64,000 nucleotides of DNA from Plectrocnemia conspersa (lineage: Eukaryota > Arthropoda > Insecta > Trichoptera > Polycentropodidae). Shown here one piece after another: positions 49,443 to 61,875 of the stretch. Made by a program: the position numbers and the translations under genes. The notes beneath the pieces were generated by a model. It did no database searches. It was not told the origin of the DNA and saw only the letters and a program-made list of their open reading frames with translations. The stretch is from the NCBI GenBank assembly GCA_009617715.1, contig VTFK01000016.1, positions 62,001 to 126,000 of the forward strand, written 5' to 3'. Positions within the stretch are counted from its first letter, which is position 1, and the number at the start of each line of letters is the position of its first letter.

Positions 49443-49880
49443 TTAAAAGTATCAGACAAGAATGTGTTCTTTCCCCTACTCGTTTCAAAATATACTCCAA
49501 AACCATATTTAAAAAAACAGGGACAAAAATGATACACGTTTAGCGTCGACACAATAAACAACGTTCGTTATGCAGATGACACATTAAAACCGTTGAATAA
49601 AAAAAAAAATATAAAAAGCCTACTAATAAAAATCAATAAAACAAAATTTAAGGTAATTAATTATATTCAGACGGAGATGAATTAAGAAGATGAACCATTT
49701 TTAATTCCTGCATAGTTAGATAAACGACGAAAGCCAGTTTTAAAATGTAAAAAATAAATATTTAGACCAGATTTAAATTGGTCTGATCAATGTTATTTTA
49801 TGGATGCAAAATTTGGATTTAATAGATGCGTATAAGATGTGGCTTTTGCGTAAGCTAAAAGTTCTATGAACTAAAACAGT
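49443..49880 (+). mobile_element. RTE-like LINE relic, motif B to post-RT region
   Basis: Reads RQECVLSPTRFKIYSKTIFK, then in another frame VDTINNVRYADDTLKPLN with an intact YADD catalytic box, SLLIKINKTKFKVI, and further on LFYGCKIWI and IDAYKMWLLRKLKVL. Its DNA matches the 44.4 kb relic around the SPT..LYSKT block (TTCCCCTACTCTTTTAAATC against TTCCCCTACTCGTTTCAAA), so the two are copies of one family. It is truncated at both ends and interrupted by frameshifts. Confidence 0.85.
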
Positions 49881-49889
49881 ATTTAATGA

Positions 49890-50369
49890 TAGGACGCGAT
49901 CAAAAATTTCTTTTAACTATTGAATTTTTTACTAGTAATAGATAATAGTAAATACATAATTTAACACTACTTTATTGTTTATTTTTATTCGTGAAAATAA
50001 TTATTAATATAAACTATTGAAGAACTAGCAGTGTTAAAATATATTTTTGAAGTATCCGAAACAATCAACAAACTTAGATTAGATCGCGAATCACTCACTA
50101 TATTACTATAAATGGCTTCGAAAATATGATTGGATGCAATACTGTATTAATTAAAAGAATAAACAGAATATTTAATGACTAATTTAATAAAAAAATATTT
50201 TGCTTTAAATGATTTAATTTTTAAAGCAGTAAAATTAAATGTATTGCTTATTGATTGACACATCATTTATTTTTAATATCGTGTTTATTATAGCGTACTT
50301 CTCGGTAGTGAATTCTATTAAATTTTCCCAATTTCCGTTATACAAACATTTGACGTTAAACAGATACGA
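49890..50369. other. AT-rich DNA, nothing recognised
   Basis: No supported feature was found. Confidence 0.5.
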
Positions 50370-50770
50370 ATAAACACAAAACTCAACACTCGACTTTCAT
50401 AAATGTCACGTCATAAAATATGTATACGTAATAGTTTTTTGCGCTAATCGCGTAGTCACGAAGGGTATGAATAGAGGACTATTATTGGGTCCTTAACAAA
50501 TTGACGCAGGGACACGTGCCACTAACAAAGAGTCTGAATAACTGTCTATTAAACATGTAAGGACCGATTCGCACACAATATTAAATCTCTTTTACCTCTT
50601 TGCGTCGGTTCCTTTAAAGGCGGCTTTACAAATTCAGAGTATCCGCCCGGGGCGCCTTTTTTTCGTGACGCAGGTTTAAGTAGACAGCGACCGAGTGCCA
50701 CTCTTCATTTATTAAGGGAGCGAGATTACCTGCAACGCAAGTCGCTTCTCGACGCTCAATATTTTAAAAA
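50370..50770. other. GC-richer non-repetitive island
   Basis: Contains TTTCATAAATGTCACGTCAT, GCGCTAATCGCG (near-palindrome), CCGCCCGGGGCGCC and CTTCATTTATTAAGGG. No frame was found. It is a candidate regulatory element. Confidence 0.4.
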
Positions 50771-51029
50771 TGTTGAATCATTGACTCAAAGAACTACCGA
50801 TCTTGGATTTTAATTCAGATTTATTTTAAATCGAACCATCGGGACAAGTTGTCCATGATGCTTAATGTTATCTATATTTAAATAATTTAAATATTAAACT
50901 TAACTATTCGTTATATAAAATAAAGTGATATTGAAAAAAAAATATCATAACTTGAAAATCGGAATAGCGTAATTAGAAGGTCTAGATTGATAACAAACGC
51001 TCGGTTATCTAACGTTTATATTAATTCTT

Positions 51030-51321
51030 TTTATAATCAAATTAAGTCTATCTAAACCAAATTTTGACCAATAGGAGAGCGCAAAAAACAATTATCCCTT
51101 CTCAGAAGTCAAAAATCTTCGTCAAAAGCAATAAAATCGAGCCGTCGTCGTTTGCAGTGGGAACGCTCGTTACCGAGCGTTTCCACTCGCAACGGCGCCG
51201 ACACGATTTTATTGCTTTTGACGTGGATTTTTGACTTCTGAGAAGTGATAATTGTTTTTGCGCCCTCCTATTGACCAAAATTTGGTTTAAATATACTTTG
51301 ACCAATAATTTCATATTATAA
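51030..51321. mobile_element. Palindromic MITE, full-length copy
   Basis: Two arms of roughly 120 bp form a near-perfect inverted repeat centred near 51171 (GAACGCTCGTTACCGAGCG). Pairs include AAACCAAATTTTGACCAATA with its reversed counterpart at about 51273-51292, TTCTCAGAAGTCAAAAATC and GTCAAAAGCAATAAAATCG. Both ends reach TTATAAT-like sequence. The 70-codon minus frame across it is an artefact of the palindrome. Relatives lie at 8.0 and 23.9 kb. Confidence 0.88.
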
Positions 51322-53095
51322 GTCTATATTAATACTGGCGGCCCGCGACTTTTGCACAATTCGGTATTTCGCATATTTTTAAGAATTCAAATTTTGTCGA
51401 TTATGCAAAAAATGTTTGCTTCCATTTATATGTTCAATTTTAAAAAACAAGAATAAAATCAGGATTACATTGTAATTGTGGAAATATATATATTTTAAGA
51501 TTGTTTCAAAAAGACAGCATGATGATGGATAAAACGGAAAGATCTTTGTCATCATAGATTGATGAGCAACGTCAAAACGATGTACCTCTAAGTTTTTAAA
51601 TTATTTAAGCTAAGTCCATTAGTTTGAATGAAGATTGGAAGACTAGAGTAAAAGAATATTTTAACACGGTGTTTCAAGCAATACTTGCATTTTGCAATAA
51701 TTTTTTTCGAACCAACCGTTACTACAATTTTAAAATAAGGTTTTCTTTATATTCATATAATAATAAATTCACTGGAGAATCGGCTGATACAGATATACTG
51801 CAAAAAAAATATTTTTTCATTGTCCAAAATTATAGATTGATTAGTCGTCAAATATTCGTTGATACTATCTTAAATGAAATTTAAAAAAAAATATTAAAAT
51901 TAAACAATTTGTATATTTGAGCAAAACAGGTAGTCGTTTTTTCTCTCAATTCCCGACAACATGTATAGCATAAAAATTTGAAGCAATCCTTTTACCGAGA
52001 TTCAATATGGCTTTATAAAATTAGCCATTAGCAAGGGTATACTTTCAGTAAAACCTAAGCTGGGACTGTAAGATTTTGGAACAAGTGCATCATATTTTTG
52101 TATTTGTTTAAATTGAGATGTTAAGACGTCATTTGGATCGTGAATTTGTATATACTATAATTTTTTCCATAAGCATGTGTGTCATTTGTTAGAATAAAAA
52201 ATAATAAGAGACCTTAAAAAATCGTATTGATTGTAGTTAAAATCAAAGTAACTACGCCTCATTATTTTATGTAAATAAGTTTTATGAAGTTACAAGAATT
52301 TTGTTTTGAGAAATCATACTATAGAATTATTTTTCAAAAATTTAACGTTCAATTAAAATATAATATATTTAGCAACACTAAGGATATATAAAAAAAATGG
52401 ACAATTTTTTACATTAGAAGGGTTTGTATTTTATAAAATTTATTATTTCGTAATGTATATTTTATAAAATTCAAAAAGTTTCATTAATGCCTAAATAAAA
52501 TATCTAACAATAACCAGTAGATATTTTTTAATTAAATAAAATTTTAAAGGCTAATATTTAATTTTTTGCATTTACTGATTTATCAAATTACGAGAAAAAA
52601 ATTATAAATATATTCGAATAGTAAAATATTTTATTTAAATTTTTGTAACATTCGAATAGGGAAAACCTACGAATAATTAAAAAACCTAATTCAAACCCAG
52701 GTCTTTCAGGTCAATAAGCAGCGACTTTTACTACTCGACTGTTGTTCTGGTTAGATAAATTTAATTTGATGTAGTGTAGTAATTATTAAATTTATGTATA
52801 AGCTACAGTAAATGTGTATTTTTTATTGAAAGTATAATTTTGCTAGTATAAATTTAATTTCTTTTTGCTGTTGAAAATTAATACTAAATTTATTAGGTTA
52901 AGTTTGGTTTAAATAGCAAATATATGTTTTGCAACTGTAGCATTGAATGTGTATTTTTTGATAAATGTATATTTTCACTAGTATTAAAAAAAATATTAGC
53001 TAGACCAATTAAATTGTATCATACAATTGATGTTCTGCGGATGTACTAGTACACATATTTAAAAAAAATGCCATTTAACAGGTGATAGTTTAACA
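51322..53095. other. AT-rich DNA with a tRNA-like patch
   Basis: At about 52690-52745 the minus strand reads GTCGAGTAGTAAAAGTCGCT... with GGGTTTGAATTAGG, loosely like a tRNA with A and B boxes. I rate it a weak SINE candidate. The frame 51624-51884 has no domain. Confidence 0.35.
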
Positions 53096-53189
53096 GGTTA
53101 TTTTTCTTTTCGCTCGCTCGCGTGTTAAGTGACGAGAGTGAGTAAGAAGAATTGGGCGTGAGGAACGCATGAAACGCACGCCCGGGACA

Positions 53190-53294
53190 CGGTCAATTGG
53201 GCGACGGCGATTGGGCGACGGTCAAATGGGCGATTCAAAATGGGCGACGGACAAATGGGAGATGGTCTTTTGGGCGACGGTCTTTTTGGCGATA
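53190..53294 (+). repeat. 15-bp subterminal tandem array, left arm
   Basis: About seven units of consensus ATTGGGCGACGGTCA, with variants such as AATGGGCGATTCAAA and TTTGGGCGACGGTCT. Confidence 0.85.
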
Positions 53295-53559
53295 CAATAA
53301 TAATGCATTACAAATAAATGTGATGCAAATCATGATCTTATAATTAATTAAATAATTAACATAATTTAATACATATTAAAAAATATATATATGTATATTA
53401 TATATATACGTACATACGAAAATATAGGTAATATTTTTTAGAATAGAATTAAACGATGAAAACATTATTTGGTCTAAACAAGAATTTAAGAGAATTACCC
53501 GATATCATAAAACACTTAAAACACACGGCTTAAGTCGATAATTTTATTATAAGTATACT

Positions 53560-54085
53560 ACCTGATAAATGTTTTTAGTGGGCCCTTACGCGAATTTTTT
53601 TTATGTTTTGAGCCTTGAAAACTACTCTGAGAACAAACCTTTGGAATTTCCAAAAATCGCATATTTTATAGTTATCTATTTTAAATTAGATAGGATAGTT
53701 ATATATAAATATAATAACACAGAACTAACGCTGATAAGTGGTAATCGTGGATTTTGTCCTTTACGCGATTTTTTTATGTTTTGAGACTTATAAATTACAG
53801 TGAGAAGAATCTTTTGAAATTTCCAAAAATCGCATATTTTACCGTTATCTATTTTAAACTGAATAGAGTAGTTATATATAAATATAATAACCTAGAACTA
53901 GCGCTGATAAATGTTTATCGTGGGTTTTGCCCTTAGCGTGAATTTTTTTATGTTTTGCGCCTTGGAAATTAGTGTGAGAATAAACTTTGGGAATTCACAA
54001 AAATTGCATATTTTACAGTTATCTATTTAAAACTAGATAGGGTAGTTATATATAAATATAAAAACTCATAACTAGCGCTCAGTAT
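53560..54085 (+). repeat. Three 173-bp tandem repeats in foldback core
   Basis: The anchor ATGTTTTGAG/ATGTTTTGCG occurs at 53603, 53776 and 53950, giving a period of 173-174 bp. Each unit ends in AGTTATATATAAATATAA then AACTA(A/G)CGCT. Frames at 53569-53784 and 53754-53936 are the same unit read twice, not genes. Confidence 0.9.
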
Positions 54086-54618
54086 ACATTTGAATTTTGA
54101 CTGAAAATGTTCGCAAAAAGTTTCGTTGCGTCTTTGAAAATTATTTTTGTCGTGGTTTTAAAACACTTCGTCACAGTGTCATTGTGTTTTTGGTAAAAAA
54201 TTCAGTACAGCAAGAAAATAAGTATGTGTCTTTTTATTTACATGTGGGTTATATTTTATGTGCTATTTATATATAATTGGTTTTTATAGATCATTGTTGA
54301 GAACGACTAATTTGAGTTACCACAGTTTATATTCTTCACAAATGGATAATTCAGGCATATTAAGTCAAAAAGACAAGGAAAAATATGTTTGAATGGATAT
54401 CTTTATAAAAAAGAATAGACCAAAGAATTTTTTATAAAAGTTTTGAGGTACACTAGAAAAAATATCATAGAATATTCACATGGTATTGCATGTAATTATA
54501 ATATGAGTTAATAATTTGAAAATAAAATTGTTTTTAGCATTTAATATACTTTTTCGTTTTAATGTATATTTTATTAATATTTACAATAAAGCAAAGCGTG
54601 CAAGTGTTTTGTAATTTC

Positions 54619-54723
54619 TGTCGCCCATATGACCGTCGCCAAAATAACCATCGCCCATTGACCGTCGCCCAATGGACCGTCGCCCAATTGACCGGAATCG
54701 CCCATTTGTCCGTCGCCCAATTG
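54619..54723 (-). repeat. 15-bp subterminal tandem array, right arm
   Basis: About seven units of TGACCGTCGCCCAAT, the reverse complement of the left-arm unit. The 81-codon frame 54562-54807 is an artefact of this array. Confidence 0.85.
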
Positions 54724-54799
54724 TCGCGTACCGCGCACGCCCTTATCTCTCACTCACTCTCGTCACTTAACACGCGAGCGAGTGAAAAGAAACGCGTCT

Positions 54800-55419
54800 T
54801 GCCGTAAGCGCCTGGTAGTAATATATGTACCAGTGAAAATATATTTCTATAATATTTCACTAAAATGCTAGTAAAAATATATTTTTATATTTATGTATTG
54901 TTAATTTGTGTTAAAATAAAAAAAAATTCTAAAATATTTTGCGTTAAATATTCTTTTAAATTTTTTGTTGTAACCTTACAGAAGTAAGCCCAACATGTTA
55001 CAATAAAATATATAAATATATTAGTTCAATTAGTTGATTAAATTTGTATCAAAATCACCAAATTTTTATGCTTTGAAATCAGTGAAATCTATGTAAATAA
55101 TTATAAATAAAATTCATTTTCAAATTATAAATGATAAAAAGTTTGTTATAATGTATAATCTATAGATGTAATTGAAAAAATTAATATGATTAAAATATAT
55201 ATTATTGTTTATATGTTGGATTTATAACTAATAAAGTTACCTTACTCTTGTTATAGCGCGTTTTTTACGGTAAGACAAGCTGGGAGTTTTTTATGATAAT
55301 TTTATAGCACTACTTTTTAACTGCTGTTATAAAAATAACTATATATACGAAAAGACTGTATTTTAATTAAATACCCACAACCACAATAAATAAATAAATA
55401 ATTGAACCGAGAACACAAA
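54800..55419. other. AT-rich DNA, nothing recognised
   Basis: No supported feature was found. Confidence 0.5.
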
Positions 55420-55755
55420 AAGTGTCGACTAGTGGATAGTTTTCCGTTTCAAACCGTTACTCTCGACGCCTCTATCGTCTGCGCAAAAGTTTTCAAAGTT
55501 TTGGGGTTTTTGTGCGAGGCAAAAGCGTGTCCGGCAATTTATCTCGCTGCGAAGGCCCCAAAGGAGAACTGAAATTCCACATTTTCCAACTGAAAGCCAG
55601 CACACGCAGCTTCCACTCTTTCCCATTTCCGATCGACTCTCTCGACCAGGTCGGGTCATTGTCAGCAGACGGCCGCCAGATGTTGTCGCCCCTTTTCGCT
55701 GGAGCCCTGTTGCCGCGCACGCTTGTTTAATTTATCGCCGGGATGTGCTAAAAGC
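55420..55755. other. GC-richer non-repetitive island
   Basis: TTTATCTCGCTGCG at 55538-55551 shares the TTATCTCG word seen in other islands. Frames on both strands (55429-55730) overlap and lack domains. Confidence 0.4.
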
Positions 55756-57059
55756 TTGATTTTTCCCTTTCAGACCAAATACAAAAATGAATTACTTCAC
55801 AATAAATATAAGTTTCCCAGCACTTTATGCCAACTTTATAAAACCATAAACTTATTAAGTTATTACTTGAAAGTAATTTTTTTAAGAAATCAAAATATAA
55901 ACAAGTTCTCAGAAGTAAATTGTTATGATTTAAAATGGATCTGTGTAAATTATTAAAAATTGCTAATATTTTAGCTGCAAACATACACATTTCAATAAGT
56001 GTTCTGACAAGTATAAATAGAAATAAGAACTACCAACTTTATTATACTATTTTATAAGCACCAAGTTGCACTGGATTTTAATTAATTATATTTAAAAGTC
56101 ACTGTTTGAAAATTTAGTGTAAAAAAAATAAAGTACATTCTTAATTATAAAAAAAGCATAATTTGCTATTATCAGAACGGTAAAATAATATTTGATATTT
56201 TTGCATGTATAAAAAAAACTTTTTATAACTGAGTTTTTTACATTTCAACTTAAAACTTGAATTTTTAATGCAGTTTTACATTAATTGAATACAATATTTC
56301 AATCCTTAAGCTTGAAATATCGTGTAATATTTTTATTATAGAATAAACCTACAACATTTTTTATTGTGAAGTTTCCTAAATCGTATTAAAATTTAATGAC
56401 ATATTTGCCCTCATATTTGCTTTCGAATTCTGATAGTAATAAAAACTCTGTAGTTGCTTTATTCTTTGAACACATATACAATTTATCATTTTCCCAATAA
56501 GCTTTAGCACATATTCTATTTTCAATACTGGAGCACAATACAGTAAATAGAGAGAATGGTAATCTGCTTTGCTTATAATTTATTTATAAACCCATTTGTA
56601 TTTTCTGTCATTGATTTTGCTTCGTTAGTTGTTATACAAGTTATTTTAATAAATTAAATTTGTGACAAAATTAGCTTTAACGGTGCCTGGCAAATGACAC
56701 ATCTGAAATATAGAGGGAAAATTATTCGATTTTTGTTCTATTAGTTCTTCTGTATATTTGTAATATTCAGATCAATGTGTATCATTGATCTTATTGCTTG
56801 CTGTGACATTGTGCTAGTTTAAACGTTATTGGTATATATCTGATAATTAAGCGACTAACGGAGGGTTAAATAAATACACAGAAATTCCAGTGCTAAGTAT
56901 TAGAAAAATCATAGCCAATACAGATCAGGAAAAAGTATGATATGCTAGCCAGGTATTTTTCTACAATTACTACTTGCTATTACTATTCTATTTTGCATAT
57001 ATTAAGACAACAATGAGCAAAAAAAATCAACAATGATTAAATGGCTTAAATTATTTTTC
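55756..57059. other. AT-rich DNA, nothing firm
   Basis: A roughly 60-codon minus open stretch at about 56390-56580 (SSIENRICAKAYWENDKLYM) has some protein-like look but no recognised family. Near 56914 a word shared with 26118 hints at an old dispersed repeat. Confidence 0.4.
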
Positions 57060-57440
57060 TACGCTCTATTCGATTATGGTTATCCTCGTATGAAAAAAAT
57101 TAAGTCTTTTTAGTACTGACCATATATCGCATAACCCACGGCTCGTTTTCCATACAAACACGTATAGAGAAAGGCATACGCACGTACGTTCTTTCATCCG
57201 TATCGGTCGTGGGTGTGATATTTCGTGTTTTTTCCTCTCCTTCAGCCGGCCCTTTTTCTTCGGTCGGCCATTCGGAGAGCCGCCATTCAACGGAATCGGT
57301 CATAAAAAATAGTATGGAATAAACATAAAAGTGCGGTATTTCTCGAAGCGGACATATTCGTGGCAATAAATTCAGTATCTCAGGTCGCATTTACACAAGA
57401 GCCCCCACGCCTTGCACTCTCACCGTACACACTATACACA
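57060..57440. other. GC-richer non-repetitive island
   Basis: Contains CCTTCAGCCGGCCC, TTCGGTCGGCCATTCGG and GGTCATAAAAAATAG. Two overlapping minus frames (57066-57290, 57100-57390) show no domain. It is a candidate regulatory element. Confidence 0.35.
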
Positions 57441-57849
57441 TATGTAGCTACAATATGATATTTTCGCAAATATACGACAAAATTGCAAAAATGCAGCAAT
57501 CGATAAATGTGCTGCGACATTTTAAAAATGCCAACATCGTAGAACAGTTTTATAAGATGGAATCAGAGGAATATATTTGTAGGTATTTTACTACTGTTAC
57601 ATTGAATAACTATGTGCTGAGAGCTTTACTTTGTGTCATGGAAAATTACCGTTATTAATAAATTTTAAAATCCGATTTGTATGAAAATTTATCTTAAGCA
57701 ATGCATTATATAATCAAAAAAAAAAAAAAAACGTAAAAGTGATAAATATATACAGCAACATTATTTTTTTATTAGTTTAGTAACTGCTTATGATCGTGAC
57801 TAGTGTTTTTTCCCGAGAATTTCTCGAGAAAAATGTCAAGCATATTTTT

Positions 57850-57852
<3 letters not shown>

Positions 57853-57929
<77 letters not shown>
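57853..57929. repeat. (TA)n microsatellite, about 77 bp
   Basis: A perfect TA tract. The Ile-Tyr frames across it are artefacts. Confidence 0.97.
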
Positions 57930-57933
<4 letters not shown>

Positions 57934-58235
57934 TCAAATTTGTACGAATACTTTTCAAATATCTACAATCACTGTCCTTTTATAACGCTGCATAATTAAA
58001 GGCGGGTTCATCTCTAATATCCATACTTCTTAGAAGGTTTTAATAGGGGTCTGGGAATGTTAAAAAAAATGTTTACGAATTTTTATCACTAAAACTCGCC
58101 TTATTTTTGTTTAAATCTTAAAAAAAGATACTCAGATAAGAAAACTTTCCAAAAGTGTTCGTGTCAGATGTTTGAAAATATGCTTAGTTTCTCGAAAGCT
58201 CGAAAGTATTTGAATTACCAACAATTTTTTTCCGA

Positions 58236-58449
58236 TTTTCTGTAACTTTAACCGGCCGGCGGTTTTATTTTAACTTTGGTGACCTAAAAATCCGCTCCAA
58301 TAAGAATAAATTACGCATGAGAATTGGCAGAATATTAAAAGATTTTTTGTTACTTTAACCGGCCGGCGGCTTTATCTTTATTTTGGTGATCTAAAAATCC
58401 GCTTCAAAAGGAATAAATTACGCATGAGAATAGGCAGAATATAAAAAAA
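58236..58449 (+). repeat. Tandem duplication, 2 x 107 bp
   Basis: Units 58236-58342 and 58343-58449 each carry ACTTTAACCGGCCGGCGG, CTAAAAATCCGCT and GAATAAATTACGCATGAGAA. About a dozen differences separate them by eye. The CCGGCCGG palindrome stands out in AT-rich surroundings. Class unknown. Confidence 0.9.
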
Positions 58450-61340
58450 AGAGCTATTTTTCATTTTCAATAATTCCAAAAATTAAAATTTTATATTGTT
58501 TTTATGAAGTAGCAACAGCTGTTATTGACAATTGTCTCACGATTATTATTGCTAGTTTAAGCAGTCTTGAAAATTTTGTTAAACTGATTGTAAAATATCA
58601 ATTTTAAGACAAATTAAAAATTTCAATAGTAAATAAAAGAGAAACTATGTACTAAAATAAACCAGACATCAATGTCATTTTTTAAATATTTTCAAAAAAT
58701 TAATGACTTCTTTAGATATTCTTAAAAAAAAATATGTAAAATCAGGAAATGAATTATTTGTAGATTGATTAATGGTTCGACGAATTTTAAGGACCCTTTT
58801 AATCCATATGGATGTGAAAAACAACAGCAATACAAAAACGCATAATAACAATTCAAAATATTTTTAAACAAATTTTGCTCATAAATCTTTAGTGAAGTAG
58901 GAAATCCAAAATATTTTTTATAATTAAATCTGAGAGAAATAGTACAATTTAATTACAAATATTTCTTAACAATGCCATATACATTTTGAGGGCTACAATA
59001 GCGTTTTAATTGTGCGAATGATTGATATAGAAATTTTGCAGGGCACCTAATGTTGCACACTAGCCACAAACTTTTAAAATCTAATAAAACCCCTTACTCG
59101 TTCAAAGCGTAATAAATAAATGCTCTATTTATGAAAAAATATTTGTAATGCCGACTTTATATTAATAGCATATTAGAGCCGATTGCGAAATAACCTAAAC
59201 AAATACAAAATAACCAAACTAAGTACCGATAAATCAGTGAAATCTGAAAGAGTAACAGTGTTCCCAAAATATAGATGTTTTAATTATAACCGTTACACAA
59301 AAAGGATTTTTTCAAGGTGAAAGTTACAGAAAACAATGTAGTCTGGTTTTGCCCTAAGTTGTCGCATTGCTCCAAGGGTCATAAGTATGAAAGAGAACAA
59401 GCTATTCCTCTTTTCGCAAAGATTATGTAACGTACTCTAACAAGTCAAAAATGTACATGCTTACAAAAAATTATCAAAATTCACAATAAATGGAGTTATG
59501 CTAAGCATCGATCGAGACTTCGAAAATAAAATTAAAATTTTGAGGTCCGAAATACAATAATGAAACCGAAGCTTTGAGAACCTAACCTATTATATATAAA
59601 ATCATGAAAAGCTTTTTTGTAAATATATTCTAATAACCTATAGTTTTTAACATAATGGCATTTAAAACATACATTTTTAAAAATAAACATAAAAGTTATT
59701 GATATATCTTGACATAATATACATTTTGATAAAAAATATTTCATCTATTGACTGTAATTTCTATATCGAATCTAGTAACACAACAATATTAAATTAATAA
59801 ACAAATATAACACACAACTATACAAGCTATACATTTAATTATAGTAGATTATTTAAGGACTATAATACTTTAAAATAATTTATAATAAATGCTATAAAAT
59901 TTATTATTTTTTAAATTTAGATTTAAGCTTAATTGAATATAAATAAGTCTTAAGCCAATTATAATTTCCAATAAAAAATGAAATAAGAGGATGTAAATTT
60001 AGTAATAAATAATGCTTTTTTGTAGTCAATAGCTTGTATTATGTAAAAGTACTAATTTTTAATGAGCTTAGGTTTAATCAACATGCAATAATAATAATAC
60101 TAAAAATAAGGCATAATTAAAATTAAAAAATATATCGAAAAAGGGGAACAAATTGTGCTATATTTATTTCTTTAGTATTTGTTTATTTTTAAGTAACGTA
60201 ATTTATACAAATAAACTTAAGATTTTCACAGAATCAGTATATATGTAAGATAATAAACGTATAGTAAGATTAAGGAATTTAATGTATGTTCGTATTTGTT
60301 TATAAATTATATTTTGATGTACAATATAAAATAGTAATGTACATACAATAATTATAAATTTAAAGGTTAATATAATTCCGGTAATAAGATGACTTATGCA
60401 ATGTTTTGTATAATAGGCTGCCAAAATTATATATGAAAATATGATATTTATTAAACACTGTATAATTATCTCCTTTTTAGTAAATTAAACAGAAACCATG
60501 AATACATATGTTATGAAATACTCATAAGCTTTAAGCTCTGACAATTGTCAATTGTGATACATATTAAATAATTAATTTTACCCTCTTGGGATATTTTGTT
60601 ACAAATAACGTCCCAACATTGTCCGATAATCCTTATTTTGACCTTTCTCTTGAACCTCTAAATTCATTTAACGCTTGTGTAATTTACGTTATATAAATCA
60701 ATATAAAATAAATACTAACGTTACTCATTTTTTTTATATTATTTGAAAGCAATATCATAAGACTTTATTTTTATTTTGTGAGAACTCTCACATGCAAAAC
60801 AGCGTAGACACGTCAATCAAGTGTTTTCTTATTTATAAAATCAAAATCAAACCGAGCTCGTCAATCTTTTAAAGGTTGTAAAGTTCCACTCGATTCGAGT
60901 GTATATTGGAAATTCAATATTCATGATACGGAGATACGAGCTCTTGTTGATCAACAAAATCAGATTATTTTACTACAAGTACACATAATATTATCTTACA
61001 CAAAAGATACATTATAACTATGTTTTTCAAGTTTATTAACTGTCACGATTGACAAGCAAGAGAGATCGATTGTAAAAGTCAATATTTACTAACTGTAATG
61101 TAGTGAACTTGAGTCTCAAAAATATGCGTTATTCAAAATCACAATAGAATAAAAATATAATATACTAATTATTGAAAAAATAAAGATCAATAGCATTATA
61201 TATATTCGCCCAATATTTTTTTAAAAATATTTTTAATTTTACTTTATGTAGCATTTTGAATAATTATGGTGATATTTGAAAAAAATATCTTTAGTATGAT
61301 AATAACACATACAAATACATTCCAGTATCGATCCGAATAT
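58450..61340. other. Long AT-rich block, nothing recognised
   Basis: Nearly 3 kb. A less AT-rich patch at 59340-59430 (TCTGGTTTTGCCCTAAGTTG) has no frame. A 14-bp palindrome GTGAGAACTCTCAC lies near 60778. No gene or element is supported. Confidence 0.5.
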
Positions 61341-61680
61341 ATTTATGGTGTCACGGACGTCTCCAGATTTACGTCCACCTTCGTCTATACCCTGAACATT
61401 ATTTTTTCACCAGTCTCTGAGACAGCTTGCTAGCAATTCTTGGGTCGCATTAGTTCTCCTCAGACACACCGCAGAGCCTCGCAAATATTATTTTGCCTCC
61501 TTGGCTATATTTATGACTTTATTATAAAGCGGCGCCACTCGGGAAACGCCCGTAATCACTCAAACAAACACCAATTTGAGACGTTGTCGCCGAATTTGTT
61601 TTGGCGGCGCCGCGTGCAAATATTTGACAATTCATTATGTATAAGGGGCTTGCGGCATAATTAACCCTGTAGCTTTTATA
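61340..61680. other. GC-richer non-repetitive island
   Basis: Contains AAAGCGGCGCCACTCGGG and TTGGCGGCGCCGCG. The 74-codon frame 61440-61664 has no domain. It is a candidate conserved non-coding element. Confidence 0.35.
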
Positions 61681-61801
61681 ACCGCTTGGGACCTTTCAAA
61701 TTATAAATAAAAAATGTTGTAATCCATTCATTTATATTTAAAATGTGACACTATTTTAAGCGCGATGATCACATACTTTGTGACAATATATCTACCATGT
61801 T

Positions 61802-61834
61802 GACGTTTCGACAGGAATATTCCTGCCATTGTCA
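61802..61834 (-). repeat. Hairpin with CGAAACGTC motif
   Basis: CAGGAATATTCCTG (61812-61825) is a perfect 14-bp palindrome. On the minus strand it is followed by TCGAAACGTCAAC and preceded by GACAATGG. The GAAAC box beside a stem recalls hammerhead ribozymes of retroelements, but the CTGATGA box is not intact (TGACAATG), so activity is unlikely. Confidence 0.35.
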
Positions 61835-61875
61835 TGTTTTACGATTGACTGTCACGGTTGTTCTTGATCTAATAA

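Larger units (their letters stand above)
53101..54792. mobile_element. Foldback transposon with repeat-bearing inverted arms
   Basis: Arms of about 190 bp are inverted. On the left GCTCGCTCGCGTGTTAAGTG is followed by ACGAGAGTGAGT, a GGGCGTG block and seven 15-bp units. On the right the same order appears reversed (units at 54619-54723, then CTCACTCTCGTCACTTAAC and GCGAGCGAGTGAAAAG). The 1.3-kb core has three tandem 173-bp repeats and no reading frame of note. Long inverted termini built from short tandem repeats are the hallmark of Foldback-type elements. No target duplication is clear because the outer edges are ambiguous. The core is related to 4.75-5.3 kb, which lacks the arms. Confidence 0.8.

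Noticed and set aside
51624..51884. 86-codon plus frame
   Set aside because: No domain or splice context; Phe/Asn/Tyr-rich as expected from AT-rich chance frames.
56390..56580. About 60-codon minus open stretch with protein-like look
   Set aside because: No recognised domain, stops on both sides and AT-rich context; not enough to call a gene.
57790..57999. Two plus frames with Ile-Tyr repeats
   Set aside because: They cross the (TA)n microsatellite.
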